From Impatiens glandulifera (taxonomy: Eukaryota > Streptophyta > Magnoliopsida > Ericales > Balsaminaceae): a DNA stretch of 64,000 bases. The notes under the pieces were generated by a model. It made no database searches and was not told the origin of the DNA. It was given only the letters and a program-made list of their open reading frames with translations. Location: contig NC_061866.1 of NCBI RefSeq assembly GCF_907164915.1, positions 49,469,370 through 49,533,369 on the forward strand, given 5' to 3'. A program made the translations under genes and the position numbers. This document shows positions 49,131 to 60,490 of the stretch, piece after piece. Every line of letters starts with the position of its first letter. The stretch's first letter is position 1.

Positions 49131-49402
49131 TGTTAGGTTTTAGGGTTGGTTGCTTCTTGTTTGCAAATGGTTCATTCATGGTTTATGTTAGGGTTTAGGG
49201 TTGCTTCATGCTTGCAAATGGTTCATGCATGTTTTATGTTAGGTTTTTAGGGTTGCTTCTTGCTTTCAAATAGTTCATGCATGTTTTATGTTAGGGTTTT
49301 AGGGTAGGTTGCTTCCTGCTTTCAAACGGTTCATGCATGTTTTATGTTAGGGATTAGGGTAGGGTAGGATGCTTCTTGATTTCAAATGGTTCATGCACGG
49401 TT
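49131..49402. repeat. 52-59 bp tandem repeats in the Ulp1 5' intron
   Basis: Five diverged units of the form atgttagggtttagggttgcttcttgctttcaaatggttcatgcatgtttt lie between a likely leader exon (donor near 49091) and the first coding exon at 49573. The stretch 49425-49465 then adds gcgtcaagcagct units of the element-wide motif. Confidence 0.85.
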
Positions 49403-49424
49403 TATGGGTTGGGTTGCGTCAAAC

Positions 49425-49465
49425 AGTTGCGTCAAGCAGCTGCGTCAAGCAGCTGCGTCAAGCAT
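49425..49465. repeat. TGCGTCAAGCAGC repeats
   Basis: Four copies of the element-wide motif lie in the 5' intron of the Ulp1-like gene (gcgtcaagcagctgcgtcaa). Confidence 0.85.
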
Positions 49466-49572
49466 CTGACAATTGTTTCTAGCTATTTTGACGGTTGCTT
49501 TTCTTCTCGTTTGTTTATATTTGTTGTGAAATGTTTTCACAAACATTGTTGTTTTTGTTTTCCCTTTTGTAG

Positions 49573-52500
49573 ATGCCAGACTTCACGGTTTATGATTTTC
49601 CTGGTAGGATTTCATTGAAATCTGTCATAGCCTTGAAAAAAGTATCTGATAGGTTTGAAGCGCTGGGTCTTATGGAGAGGGCTCTAAATTCCCAATTTCA
49701 GTATTTATTGAGAGGAGTCCCAAACTTGTTGTTCTCAGGGACCATTTTACATCAGTTGCTGGTTCGGAAGGTGAAGGCCAATTTGAATAGGATGATTTTC
49801 AACTTTAATGGGGAGGAATATACTTTTGGTCTGAAAGAGTACGCATTGATTACAGGCCTCAACTTCGACAGATTGCCTGAATACAAAGATGAATGCCGAT
49901 GTTGTCCACCCTTGCTGATAAAATATTTCAAAAGGAATACGTCAATTCGAATGATGGATTTGGAATCTATTTTCATGAAATGCACCGATAAGGAAGACGC
50001 ATGGAAGATCGGGTTGATTTGCTTGATTAACCAGTACCTCTTCTCATATGACCCAAAACGGCTTTTAAATCTCAAAATCATCCATATGGTTGAAGATGTT
50101 GAAGATTTCCTCCGATTTCCATGGGGGAAGGTGTCCTTTAGATTCACCATGAGGGGTCTTGACCAGGACATGAAACACCACAGGTCCGTATATATGTCCA
50201 GGAAAGGGAGTGGAGTTACTAATTCTTTTGCTTATAACGTGTATGGGTTTGTACTAGCACTACAAGTGTGGAGCTATGAGATCATTCAAAACTTGGTCCC
50301 TAAATTCGCCACAAGGAAAGACGTTGATGGCCCTTTTCGCCCAAGGATACTGTTGTATCAATCCAAAAGGAAGAATACATTTCAGGAGGTACAATCTGCC
50401 TTTAACAGCGCTGTGTTTTCTAAGATGGAAGAGTCCTCCGAGGAGACGAGTTTGTACAGTGGGAAGGATTTTGAACACATTAACAATTCATTCGATGATT
50501 TGTTTGAGGGAGTTACTGATGGGGGAAAAAAGAGAAAGGCTGATGAAGATGTTGCTGAAGATGATGATGATGAAGATGTTGATGAAGAACCTACTACTGT
50601 CCAACCTTCCAAGAGGAAAAGGAATGTTGAATATGATGATATATCCCCCCAGCAAAGCAGCCATCAAGCGTCGTAGCCTGCATAACATGAGTCCCCCATC
50701 CGCAACTTCAACACCTCCATCATCACCTGCACATGAACCGGCACCGGCATCTCATGTTCAGATAAAGGATGTCGAAGTGATAAAGAAGGATGTCGAAGAG
50801 ATAAAGAAAGATGTCGAAGAGATCAAGAGAGACATAAGAGACATCAAATTGAATCAACAAAACTACTTTATGAGGTTTGAAAAGATGATTCTCAGTCTAA
50901 GCAACCAGTTCGCCAGCCATGTCACCAACCAGGTAATTCTGTTAGAGCTTTCTGTTTTTTACTACTTTATGTCTTGACGCCGCTGCTTGACGCAGCTGCT
51001 TGACGCATCCTGAATATAAATTCTTTTCACTTTTGTAGCAGGAGCAGAAGGAGAATGACATCGGTCTGAATAACATTCGTGACGAAGAAGAGGAATAAAA
51101 GCATAATGACATTCGTGTTGAAGAAGAGGAAGAAAAGCATAATGACATTCGTGTTGAAGAAGAGGAAGAAAAGCAGAATGACATTCGTGACGAAGAAGAG
51201 GAGAATGCCATTGGTCTAAATGACATTCTCGATGAAGAAGAGGAGCAAAAGGAGAATGAGAAGGTTAATAATGGAGCCATTTTGCAAGACAATGTTGAAT
51301 TGGAGCAGAAGAAGATTGAGAATGAGAATGTTGAGGATCCGCCGATAGAGGCTGTTGTCGAGAATGAGAATGTTGTCGAGAAAGAGGCAGTTGTTGAGAA
51401 TGAGAAAGAAGAAGTGGAGATTGAAGAAGGGGAGAAGAAAGAAGAAGTGGAGATTGAAGAAGTGGAGATTGAAGAAGAAGGGGAGAAGAAAGAAGAAGTG
51501 GAGAAGAAAGAAGAAGTGAAGAGAAAGCCTATACAAAAGACTTTTCAGAAGAAGGTGGGGAAGAAGGTGGGGAAGAAGAAAGACGAAAATGACGAAGATG
51601 AACTGGAAATAGTGAATACTCCTCCTCCTCTTCCTAAGAAAGTCATATTGGTCACGAGAAGGAATAGGAGGCCGAAGAATGATCCAGATTTCACCGACCC
51701 CAATCTGAAACGGCCCAAGTTAAAAGATCCTATCACCGTCAATCCACTTCTAAAATATGACGATCAACTTCTTCATCAATTGCAAACATGGCTTAAAGAT
51801 CCAAAAACTGACAACACAAAAATTGAGCTCCATACTATATTAGGTGATAAGGCATTATTTCGCCGATTGCTAAAAAGGTTCACCTGGCTGACTGATGATG
51901 TAAGTAATATTCATGTTAGAATAATTTTAGATTTGCAGATTGTATTTTAAATGTTTTTCTCTCGTGTAGGAAATCGATGCAGGTTGCTTCATTTTGAGAA
52001 GAAGAGCTTGGGTATATCCAAAGACATATAAGAAGAACTTCTTTATTGGAGATTGTTGGCTCCACACCAGGTTCACTGCTGAGTACCCCGAGTTTAAGAG
52101 AAGTCGTATTGAGTTTGACATTGAAAACTTTTTCGAATACTTCTTGGGCAATGAAAATAACTATAGGAATAGTTGGAAAGTATGCGATGATATATATATT
52201 CCTTTGAACATCAAAGACGTCCACTGGATACTTTGTGTTGTCCGTCTACAGCAATGGCGCGTAGACGTATATGACTGCGATCCTGGATGTTATGCTAATC
52301 TTGATGAGTTTGTGCTACCGATGTGCGAAATGATTCCGGTTATATTTGACAAGGCATTGCCTCTTGAAGATAAACAAAGATTTCCTCTGCTCAACCCTGA
52401 TTCCGTTTTGCCATACACAAGACTTCCAGAGTCAGAAGTTCCCAAAGCAACTAAGAGTGGAGATTGTGGTGTATTTGTACTAATGTATATTGAGTACTTG

Positions 52501-52599
52501 ACTGCGGGTCTGAATCTAGCAGAAGTGACCTCAAATGAGATGAAAGCTTGGAGAGAAAAGTGGGCAGTGAGGTTATTTCATGGACTTGTAGATCCATAG
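49573..52599 (+). pseudogene. Ulp1-like (C48) SUMO protease gene carried by MULE 2, with a frameshift and a stop
   Basis: Exons are 49573-50932, 51039-51899 and 51970-52599, with a non-coding first exon probably ending near 49091. The first exon encodes the DUF1985-type domain of plant Ulp1-like transposon proteins (FNFNGEEYTFGLKEYALITG, FLRFPWGKVSF, YNVYGFVLALQVWSYEII), then acidic and NLS-like stretches. The middle exon encodes Glu-rich repeats (NDIRVEEEEEKH). The last exon holds the C48 core with His in IKDVHWILCVV, Asp in VDVYDCDPG and Cys in KSGDCGVFVLMY, ending FHGLVDP. Two lesions are visible. A one-base change in the C run near 50650 shifts exon 1 out of the frame used downstream (SKAAIKRRSL...). 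A TAA at 51096-51098 stands where sister repeat units have GAA. The catalytic residues themselves are all present. Confidence 0.82.
50975..51012. repeat. TTGACGCAGCTGC repeats in a Ulp1 intron
   Basis: Three inverted-orientation copies of the element-wide motif (cttgacgcagctgcttgacg) fill most of the short intron 50933-51038. Confidence 0.85.
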
Positions 52600-53132
52600 G
52601 TTATTTATGAAACTTTTGTACTGATATCAAATTTTTGTAATGTTAATCTCAAACCTTTGTAATATGGTTGATTTAATGATATCAAACGTTGTTAATCATA
52701 TATATGTTATTGTAATTAATTTAATGCCTTAAGTACACAGTTATATAAACCATGTCTAATGTAATAGGTTTTGCACTAATGTAAACCATGTTTCGTCAAG
52801 CAGCTGCGTCAAGCAGTTTCGTCAAGCAGCTGCGTCAAGCAGTTTCGTCAAGCAGTTTCGTCAAGCAGCTGCGTCAAGCAGTTTCGTCAAGCAGCTGGAT
52901 CTACAAAAACACTTGGTACAAAAACCCTGTCTATGTATTACATTCACCAGAAAACTACAAAAACACCAGAAAACACCAGAAAACAACATTCAATGAATCC
53001 TTGTTACAATACACTTTACTGAATCCTTGAATCCTTGATGCAAAAACAACATTAACACCTCCACACAAGACACTTGGTAATAAGTCTACAAAAACAACAT
53101 TAACACCACAACACAACACTAACAAGTTCATT
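52600..53132. other. Region between the convergent MULE 2 genes
   Basis: It contains the 3' untranslated end of the Ulp1-like gene, the motif array at 52788-52895 and the 3' end of the transposase gene. There is no further coding sequence. Confidence 0.7.
52788..52895. repeat. CGTCAAGCAGCTG array between the MULE 2 genes
   Basis: About nine units of 13 bases alternate gcgtcaagcagct and ttcgtcaagcagt. They sit between the two converging 3' ends, the same relative position as repeat cluster 2 in MULE 1. Confidence 0.9.
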
Positions 53133-56107
53133 CTAAGCTAATGGCTCGTAAGATTGAGATGATGGCTCGTAGAGCTGAGATGAGGGCTCGTACAGTTGAG
53201 ATGATGATGGCTCATTCCGCTGAGATGATGAGGGCACATGCTGCTGAGATGATGAGGGCTCATGCTGCTGAGATGATGCTCTTGCTCTTGCGGTAGACGG
53301 TGCAGGCATCACTGCTTTGCATGTTGCTCTATTATGTCCTAGACCTGCACATGAACTGCATTGTCTCGGGACCTTACGGACCTCACCTTGGGATGTCCTA
53401 CGTTTAGTTTGTGGCCGACCTTTCTTAACCTTCACAGGTGGTTTTAGACACACGCGTTGTTTGATAATATCGGGAAGATCCCAATTCTCTTCATCACCAA
53501 CCGGATAACATGTCTCCGCATATGCATTCAACCAAGATACAGTTGTATAATACCTATGAGAAGGGAAATAAAACGATTAAAAATAGGTTAAATAAATAGG
53601 TTCAAAACGATTACATACCTTGAGCATAAGTCGTAAGGAACCACATTCCTGTGACGGGCAGCAGCCAGTGCATGTGTACAAGGAAGACCGGAGACTTCAA
53701 ATACCCTACAAGTGCAGTCCTTGTCCTTCAAATTGACTTTATAATGTGCCTCATTATCATGCACATACAACTCAAATCGGTTAAGGGATGATACGGTATA
53801 GAATCTTGCTTTCTCAAAACCATCACATAATAACTTTTCATACGTTGGAGATAAAAATTCTTGGTGGTTGGACGCTTTTTCTCTTCTATCATTAAACCAC
53901 CCTTGTAATGTTGTTCTTAAAGACTCAAGCATTGCTGAAATTGGATACTTTCTGGCTTCCCTGCACTGACTATTCAAACTCTCTGCATAATTGTTTGTGA
54001 GTTGATTGTATCGCTTACCGGGGAAATATGCTCTACTCCATCTTTGAAACCCAATCTCTTCCAAATAGGCAGCAATCCTATGATCTTTAACCCTGATCTT
54101 GTCAAAAAACCGATTAAATTGGGGGATAGTGTACGCACAAGAAGCCAAATCAAACTCGACATGACAATTATCAGTTTTGAATTTGGCATTAATATTCATC
54201 TTTATGTGATATGTGCACGCACCGTGGTCTGCTTCTGGAAAAACAGCACACAAGGCATTGGCTATGCTTGGGTGTTTATCAGATACGAAGACGAGATCAT
54301 CAACTAATCCAATTGCTTCTCTAAGTTTTTGCATAAAATAAGTCCACGAGTTATTATTCTCTGAATCAACAACGCCGAATGCAACAGGATACAGTTGCTC
54401 ATTGGCATCCAATGCAACAGCCACCAATAGTTGACCTCCCACCTTGTGCTTGAGAAAACTTGCATCAACACACAATACGGGACGACATAAGGCTTTGAAA
54501 CCCCTAATTGAGAGGCCTAGAGACATGAACATATACTTGAAGTGGCCGTGCTCGTTTGTCTGAATATCTGTTATGGTACCCGGATTATTCTTCTCCAACA
54601 TGTATAGGTATGAAGGCAATTTTCCATAGGAATCCTCTACCGTTCCTCGCACCGCCGTTAAAACCGTTTCCCTTGCCCTCCAAGCCTTATTATAAGTCAA
54701 AAACATCCCATAAGCTGACTGCATGTCCTCAATTATTTTTTTAGGCAAGTGGTTATGGTGATGGTCCATGTACTTACCCTTCATGCACTACCCAATAACC
54801 CATGCCGGTGTTTGCATTTTTTTTCCGGCCTCGACAAAACTGAGCATGAGTGTTGTCGATTGAATTTCTGAATCTCAAACATCTCGGAAAACTTACCTTT
54901 CACAGCACGTAAGCTCCACTTGCATGTCTCATCCATACATTTCACATACCAAAGATGTTTTCGAGACTTTTTCACTTTGAATTCAAAATGATAAGTCATC
55001 GCATATTTATATAGCGTCAGTTGAAGTTCTTTTTTAGTATCAAATAACGTACCGACTTCCAATACGGTTTCACTAGTTAACGCCAATGCAAATGAAGGGT
55101 CTGTCGGTGATACGTCTGTCGGTGATACGTCTGTAGGGTCTGTCGATGGTGTACCCATTGACGCTCTTGCACTAGATGGTGTACCCATTGACGCTCTTGC
55201 ACTAGATGGTGTACCCATTGACGCTCTTGCACTAGATGGTGTACCCATTGGTGTAGGTATTGACCGGTGCGGCGTGCGTGCAACTGCTGATGCAGGACTA
55301 CTAGTAGCTTGGAAATCACTAACCCGTTCATAATTAAAGTCAATAACGCGTTCATGATTAATCAGTTCATGATGAGCCCGTTCATCTTCTTCTCCTCCTC
55401 CTTCATTATCACTTTCAAATAAAATCTGTTGAGAAACAACTCGAGAAACAACGTCGGGTATAGTTTTTTGAGTAATGATTGGTAGTGTAGTATCTTGACT
55501 TGGGTACTTCTCTACTAATGAGACACAAAGTGGTGACGAAGATGACGAACTTCGACCCGATATCAACCTTGATAAATACATGCCCACATCTTTATCTCCC
55601 TCAATAACAACAGGGGGAAGTTTTGCAGAAGGATCATACATGACTTTAATCACTAAATCATATGCAGACTTTTGCACGTTAATCGTCTCATAGATTGTAT
55701 CAACTAATTCAGCAAATGTAGTACATTGGGGTATATCCATGGTTTTGCATGATTGTGCAGAGAAAGACCTGGTACCATTGGCTGCAATTTGCCACTCTCC
55801 ATTGTACACAACAAATACGTCAGCAAATACTTCAGCTGCAATTGAAAAAATGATAGTATCAATCGAGAGACACCGTAACAATGAAATGCAAGTAAAGTGT
55901 CTGGGGTGCGTTACGCATCTGCGTAACGCAACTACGTGACGCAACTGCGTTACGCAACTACGTGACGCAACTGCGTTACGCACCCGGTTTTCCGCCGCGA
56001 CGGTGGCATTCCACCTACTCATTCCCTAATCACTATACCCTAACAAACAAAGCGTGGAAAGAGAAATGAAGAAGGAGAAGAATACCTGTAGCAGCAGAAA
56101 GAGACAT
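53133..56107 (-). pseudogene. MuDR-like MULE transposase, frameshifted
   Basis: Minus-strand exons are 56107-56086 (MSLSAAT), 55835 to about 53619, and 53553-53133. The second exon opens EVFADVFVVYNGEWQI, the N-terminal domain of MuDR-type transposases. It carries a 30-bp coding repeat (MGTPSSARAS) at 55140-55250 and a zinc-binding region (KKELQLTLYKYAM...HLWYVKCMDETCKWSLRA). The DDE core has D in CVDASFLKHKVGGQLL, D in FVSDKHPSIANA and E in NNYAESLNSQCREARKYP, followed by a SWIM finger CTCRVFEVSGLPCTH. The last exon has a zinc knuckle CSSCAGLGHNRATC. Between the N-terminal domain and the DDE core the frame breaks. An eight-A run near 54820 is one base short of the frame giving TPAWVIG, and a TAG follows that G directly. 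The gene is therefore inactive as sequenced. Confidence 0.85.
55905..55985. repeat. TGCGTTACGCA / TACGTGACGCA array in transposase intron 1
   Basis: About eight alternating 10-11 base units (gcgttacgcaact, acgtgacgcaact) lie in the intron 55836-56085. This is the variant of the element-wide motif closest to the one in the terminal repeats. Confidence 0.9.
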
Positions 56108-56284
56108 TGTGAAGGAAGAGAATGGATTCCGCCGTCGTCTTCGTCGGTCGGTGGTTGTCTTTTTTAGAGAGAAGGAGGAGAAGGGAAGTGAAGAAAGAGA
56201 AGGAGAAAGAAAGAAATGAAAAGAAAGAGAAAAACTGGATTTTTTTTAATTATATAGTAAGGGCATTGTGGACTATTCACAATG

Positions 56285-56435
56285 CCCTCAGGTGCGTCAC
56301 GCAACCGGAGGGTGCGTGACGCAACGGGGGTATTTTCGGCAGAAAATTGTTTGGGGGTCACCAGCGCTATAAAAATTAGTGGCCCGCACCAAACATAATT
56401 AGCCCCCTTTTGGGGGTCATTTCCTCAAATTTCCC
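56285..56435 (-). repeat. MULE 2 right terminal inverted repeat
   Basis: Inverted partner of 48263-48412, also with two motif copies (gtgcgtcacgcaaccgg and gtgcgtgacgcaac at 56292-56325). It ends ...CCTCAAATTTCCC before the duplication GTTTGCTT. Confidence 0.9.
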
Positions 56436-56443
56436 GTTTGCTT

Positions 56444-56849
56444 TCCTAATTTGAAATTCATAATAATGTTTTTTTTTTAAACTTTTGATACAGTTATTTA
56501 TAGATTCTGATTTGGGAAGTAAGTGATAAAAACAGATTTAACCTTGTTTTTACTCTGTTTATTTGTGTAAACTGTATTAATCATTTCTACCCTAGAAAAA
56601 AAAGTAATGAAACTGACCAAATACAGCTCAATCATTAGACTCCGTGTTCAACTTCTACCCTTATATGATCTAACAAACAAAATAAAATAGAGTGTTTCTT
56701 AAATCTTATTAACATTCTGATGTTTGTTTAGATTTATGGGTTGTGCATATAACTCTTAGAACCCGAAGAATTTAAACTTGTACTTTCCTTCTTGCTTTTC
56801 CGGTTCTTCTATTTTTCATTTTGGTTTGATTACACTTTCATTCCCCATC
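56444..56849. other. AT-rich spacer
   Basis: No gene or complete repeat is seen between MULE 2 and the Copia relic. On the minus strand it may hold decayed sequence downstream of the gag relic, but I cannot support this. Confidence 0.4.
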
Positions 56850-57480
56850 AATCTTCTCTGTTTTTCTGCCTAGAAGATATTCAAGATTTCTACAAAACTA
56901 ACTTTTGACATGTCTTTAATATTCTCTAATGATGAAATAATCTCAAACATTTTAGGAACAGTTACCAATACCTTTTGAACCAATCTAGAATCAAGAAATT
57001 CAGAGTCAAACAATCTTACCTTGTTGACAATTGTGTAATCTGTTAGAGTACTCATTGATGGTCTGTGAATCCTTCATCTTCACCCTCTCGAATTCCCTAA
57101 TTAAATTAAGACCTTATTTTTTATTTCTTTCATATTCTTCTTTGAGAAAATTCCAGACCTTAAATGTTGATTTTATGGTCATTATTCTTATGAAAATCTC
57201 AGTTGACACAGCAGCAAACAGAGTAGCTCTTATCTTTGACTTCATTGTCTTCTTCTTTTTGTGATTCTTTATCTGCCAGTATTGGGTTATCTTGTAATTC
57301 TGGCATTACATACTCCTTCTCAACAACTTCACGGAGATCATTTGCCTCCAGATGAGCCTTCATTCGGTCAGCCCAAACATGATAATTGTTACCATTGAAC
57401 ACAAGTGGTGCTAATGATGTAAATGACATATCTGAATCCATGGAAAAAGGTAAATGTCGTGGTGAGTTTCTCTCATTCAC
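56850..57480 (-). pseudogene. Copia retrotransposon gag relic
   Basis: On the minus strand the sequence reads APLVFNGNNYHVWADRMKAHLE near 57420, then KSKAK-like residues. After frame changes and stops it reads FLKEEYERNKK, NLIREFERVKMKDSQTINEY, LDSRLVQKVLVTVPKMFEII and SSLENIKDMSKVSFVEIL. These are the successive blocks of the Copia gag (DUF4219/UBN2) region. Several stops and shifts make it dead, and no pol region follows. Confidence 0.85.
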
Positions 57481-57498
57481 ATGTCTCTCAAGATGATA

Positions 57499-57760
57499 GC
57501 TCTGATACTAATTTGTTAGTTATTTTGAACTAAGAATACTTTTTAGTGTAGAAGAAGAGATGGAAAGAAAAACATAATAGTTTTCATTAAATTAAAATCT
57601 AGGAAAATACATAGACATGATCTATTAAAAATTCTTTTAAAAACCACCTACTACCTCACAAACTAAAACTGAAATGCTAAAAATAATAATGTTATACATA
57701 TTTATGTGAGGCATTATACAATTCTCGATAATGCACCATGTATATTTCATGTGACGAACA
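57499..57760 (-). mobile_element. Copia LTR remnant and primer-binding site
   Basis: The minus strand reads TAGTATCAGAGCTATC at 57510-57495, matching the initiator-Met tRNA primer-binding site usual for Copia elements (TGGTATCAGAGC), just upstream of the gag relic. The segment before it, about 57760 to 57514, begins TGTTCG and ends CTAACA, as an LTR would. The second LTR is absent, so the LTR limits are inferred. Confidence 0.55.
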
Positions 57761-58121
57761 ACTATTATTCAGTTTGAGTCATTTTGTCAAAATTTCCATT
57801 AAAATGCACACTATTAAGAACAGGACAAAAAGATTAATGTAGCTTGGAAAACAGCCTCTGAGATTTGAGAGATAAGGCCTCGAGAAAACGCACCGCCACA
57901 TCTCGTATATCGGCCAGGAGATCGCAGACGGAGAACAAAGAAGAAGAAGAAGAACGCCACAGAGGAGGAGGAGGAGGAGGAGGGAATCACAGCAGCATTC
58001 AGAACTAAACTACCCCTACCCCTACCCTTACCTGTAATATATTACCTAAAGTGCCCTCCTCCCCCATAAAAGGTATTTTACTCGTGTTGTTGTGTCTGGC
58101 CAAAGACTTGCAGATAGAGAG
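57761..58121. other. COV1-like promoter and leader
   Basis: It contains a purine-rich microsatellite (gaagaagaagaag followed by gaggaggaggagg at about 57940-57985) and a cccctacccctacc tract at 58010-58030, upstream of the start codon at 58122. No other gene is seen. Confidence 0.5.
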
Positions 58122-59935
58122 ATGGGACCGAAAGAGAAAGAGAAAGAGAGAGAACGTCTCGTTCCATCAGTAGAAATAGGAATGCTTGAAAATGGACGCT
58201 CGACACCGTCATCTCCATCGGAATCATCTTCGATCGCATTATCTTTGCATGCCTCTGGCAAAGAGGTACGATCTGCTGCTTTCACGTTAATTCATTCATC
58301 TTCTTCACTGTATAAACTGCCCATTATCAGCTCATCGAGCCTGCATGGATTACATATTAGCAACATGCAGATGCAGTACTAATCAGGCTGATTCAAATGA
58401 AATCATATTCTACCTATTTAGATTCATTCAACATGACTACATTTATATCATCTTATTATCTTCTTCATTTTCTTATGCAGGCAGTTTTCAAAGGATTTCG
58501 TAGCTGGGCTTCCAATAAATTTATGAGTGGGTGGTAAGAAACTATCATATGCCGAAGAATCTATCTGATAATTATCTGCTCTGTTTTTAGATTCATGTTA
58601 ATTTGGCTATCCTAGTAACCCCAGCAATTTGACACATGCAAGTAAAAAGTGTTACATTGGCTTGCAGTGTCATTTTACTTCCTTTGGCAATCACATTCTA
58701 CACCACATGGTGGTTCATTCGATTTGTTGATGGTTTCTTCTCACCAATACTTACTCACCTCGGTATCCATGTATTCGGTAAGTCTATTTTAAATTCATCT
58801 CATACAATGTGACTATAGTGTTTCGTAGCATTTCTCACTGATTAACAGGTCTAGGTTTTATGACTTCCATCACGTTCATCTTCTTTACTGGTGTGTTCAT
58901 GTCTTCTTGGTTGGGAGCTTCAGTTTTGGGTCTTGGAGAATGGTTCATTAAGAAGATGCCATTGGTGAGCTACATTTATTCTGCTTCAAAGCAAATTAGT
59001 GCAGCAATATCACCAGGTTAAATATCCAAATTCTGTAGAATTAATATTGGCGCAGTCCTGAAAAAGATGTTTAAAAATGAGTCTTTTCAGATCAAGGTTC
59101 TCATGCCTTCAAGGAAGTGGCCATCATAAGGCACCCGCGTATTGGGGAGTATGCTCTCGGTTTCATCACATCTACAGTTATCCTTCACAATAGCTCGGGT
59201 GTTGAGGAACTCAGTTGTGTTTATGTGCCAACAAACCATCTCTATCTTGGGGACATCCTCCTCGTTAATTCTGATGATGTCTTGAGACCTGACCTATCTG
59301 TTCGAGAAGGGATTGGTAAGAAACCAGTTAAATATATTAAATACCATGTTTCCTTTTCTATGTCAAGGAAATGGCTAATTCTACAGATTACATGCCCAAA
59401 TACCAAAACAAGTTATAAGTCAAATATTCATTATCTTAGTTAGGTTATTTGGATTAGTTTGTTGATAGACTAAATCGATGTTTGATATCACTTAATCAAA
59501 ATGATTAAGTGTTTAATTTGACAACTGTTATTTAAATCTTAGATCTTATAAGAGCGTCCAAAGGACAACTTTAACCCCTAAAAATTAATCAAATTGTGTC
59601 ATTATAAGGGTACAATAGTCTTTAACTACTTTTCTGACATAATTCCACATTTTACCAAATCCACTTACATACAATACAAGTATTTGAAATTTAAATATTT
59701 CATTTGGTTTGTTTGAAATTATTTAGTGACTTAACTCATTCAACATTTAAAATAATTTTCAGTTTTATGAAACACTAAGATGAGAAATGTGTTAAGGTAA
59801 CCTGATCTCAAAATGGCATTAATTACAGAGATCGTGATATCGGGAGGTCTGTCAATACCACAAGTATTGAGGACAATAGATGCAAAAACAGTTATTGCGC
59901 CTAGAGTTGGGAAATTTGCAGCTCCACTCATTTAA
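58122..59935 (+). CDS. COV1-like (LCV) membrane protein, DUF502 family
   Basis: Six exons (58122-58265, 58481-58533, 58668-58777, 58849-59016, 59091-59315, 59829-59935) give 268 aa. The protein starts with a charged, Ser-rich cytosolic N-terminus. Two hydrophobic segments follow (CVILLPLAITFYTTWWFI and FMTSITFIFFTGVFMSSWLG), then GEWFIKKMPLVSYIYSASKQISAAISP, FKEVAIIRHPRIGEYALGFIT, CVYVPTNHLYLGDILLV and EIVISGGLSIPQ. This is the DUF502 family of CONTINUOUS VASCULAR RING and LIKE-COV proteins, which in Arabidopsis affect vascular patterning and Golgi/vacuolar trafficking. Length and motif order are complete. The long intron 59316-59828 holds no gene. Confidence 0.93.
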
Positions 59936-60490
59936 TAGATCTGCAGACTTAGAAAGGCATGAAGTTTATAGTTGCATAAAGTAATGGAGAAATAGCAGCA
60001 CACGCACACACACGGCCTGCTACAGCATCGGTTAGGTAATGGAACATGCTCACAAAGCATGAGAAAATCTTGAGTAGTGGTTGGCTGGATATCACACTTC
60101 ATTCAACCTGTTCATTTTCTGTTAATTGGTGTTACAAATCCCACAACCAGATGTGTTTATCTTCAAATAAATATTAACATAGTCATTTTTTTTATCATTA
60201 TTGCATAATACTCTATACCATTTATTACAAATCATTAGCCTTTATAAATTTTATGCAAACTTCATTTACCATTTCTTTTCACCAAAATATGACATTTTCT
60301 GATAATCATGTGCAGAAGTTATGTTGAGTTTTTGTACACTAACTGAAGGAAAGACAGACACTTGAAAGAGTTTAAGATATTTTGATTAAGTTAGTTGAGC
60401 ATCCAGAACAATACAGAGAGAAAAAGAATCACGATACATATGATACTTTAAAAAAAGAAGCTTATTCTTTTGTTTGAAAAGATGGTAAGC
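59936..60490. other. Convergent 3' flanks of COV1-like and TauE/SafE genes
   Basis: About 550 bases between two converging stop codons, with cacacgcacacacac at about 60000 and AT-rich sequence after it. It presumably holds both 3' untranslated regions and polyadenylation sites. No further gene is seen. Confidence 0.5.

Larger units (their letters stand above)
48263..56435. mobile_element. MULE 2: 8.2-kb Mutator-like element with MuDR-like transposase and Ulp1 cargo
   Basis: Inverted ends start GGGAAATTTGAGGAAATGACC on both sides and remain similar for about 140-150 bp. A perfect 8-bp duplication GTTTGCTT flanks them (48255-48262 and 56436-56443). A Ulp1-like gene runs rightward (49573-52599) and a MuDR-like transposase gene leftward (56107-53133), so the two converge. 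The repeat motif TGCGTCAMGCA and derivatives occurs in both inverted ends, in the leader and introns of both genes and between them. Both genes carry frameshift and nonsense lesions, so the copy is not autonomous now. Confidence 0.92.

Noticed and set aside
50942..51536. Minus-strand Ser/Phe/Leu-rich frames opposite the Ulp1 gene
   Set aside because: They are the complement of the Glu-rich coding repeats and show no independent features.
56122..56319. Plus-strand Lys/Glu-rich frame at the right end of MULE 2
   Set aside because: Purine-rich leader of the minus-strand transposase gene read backwards.
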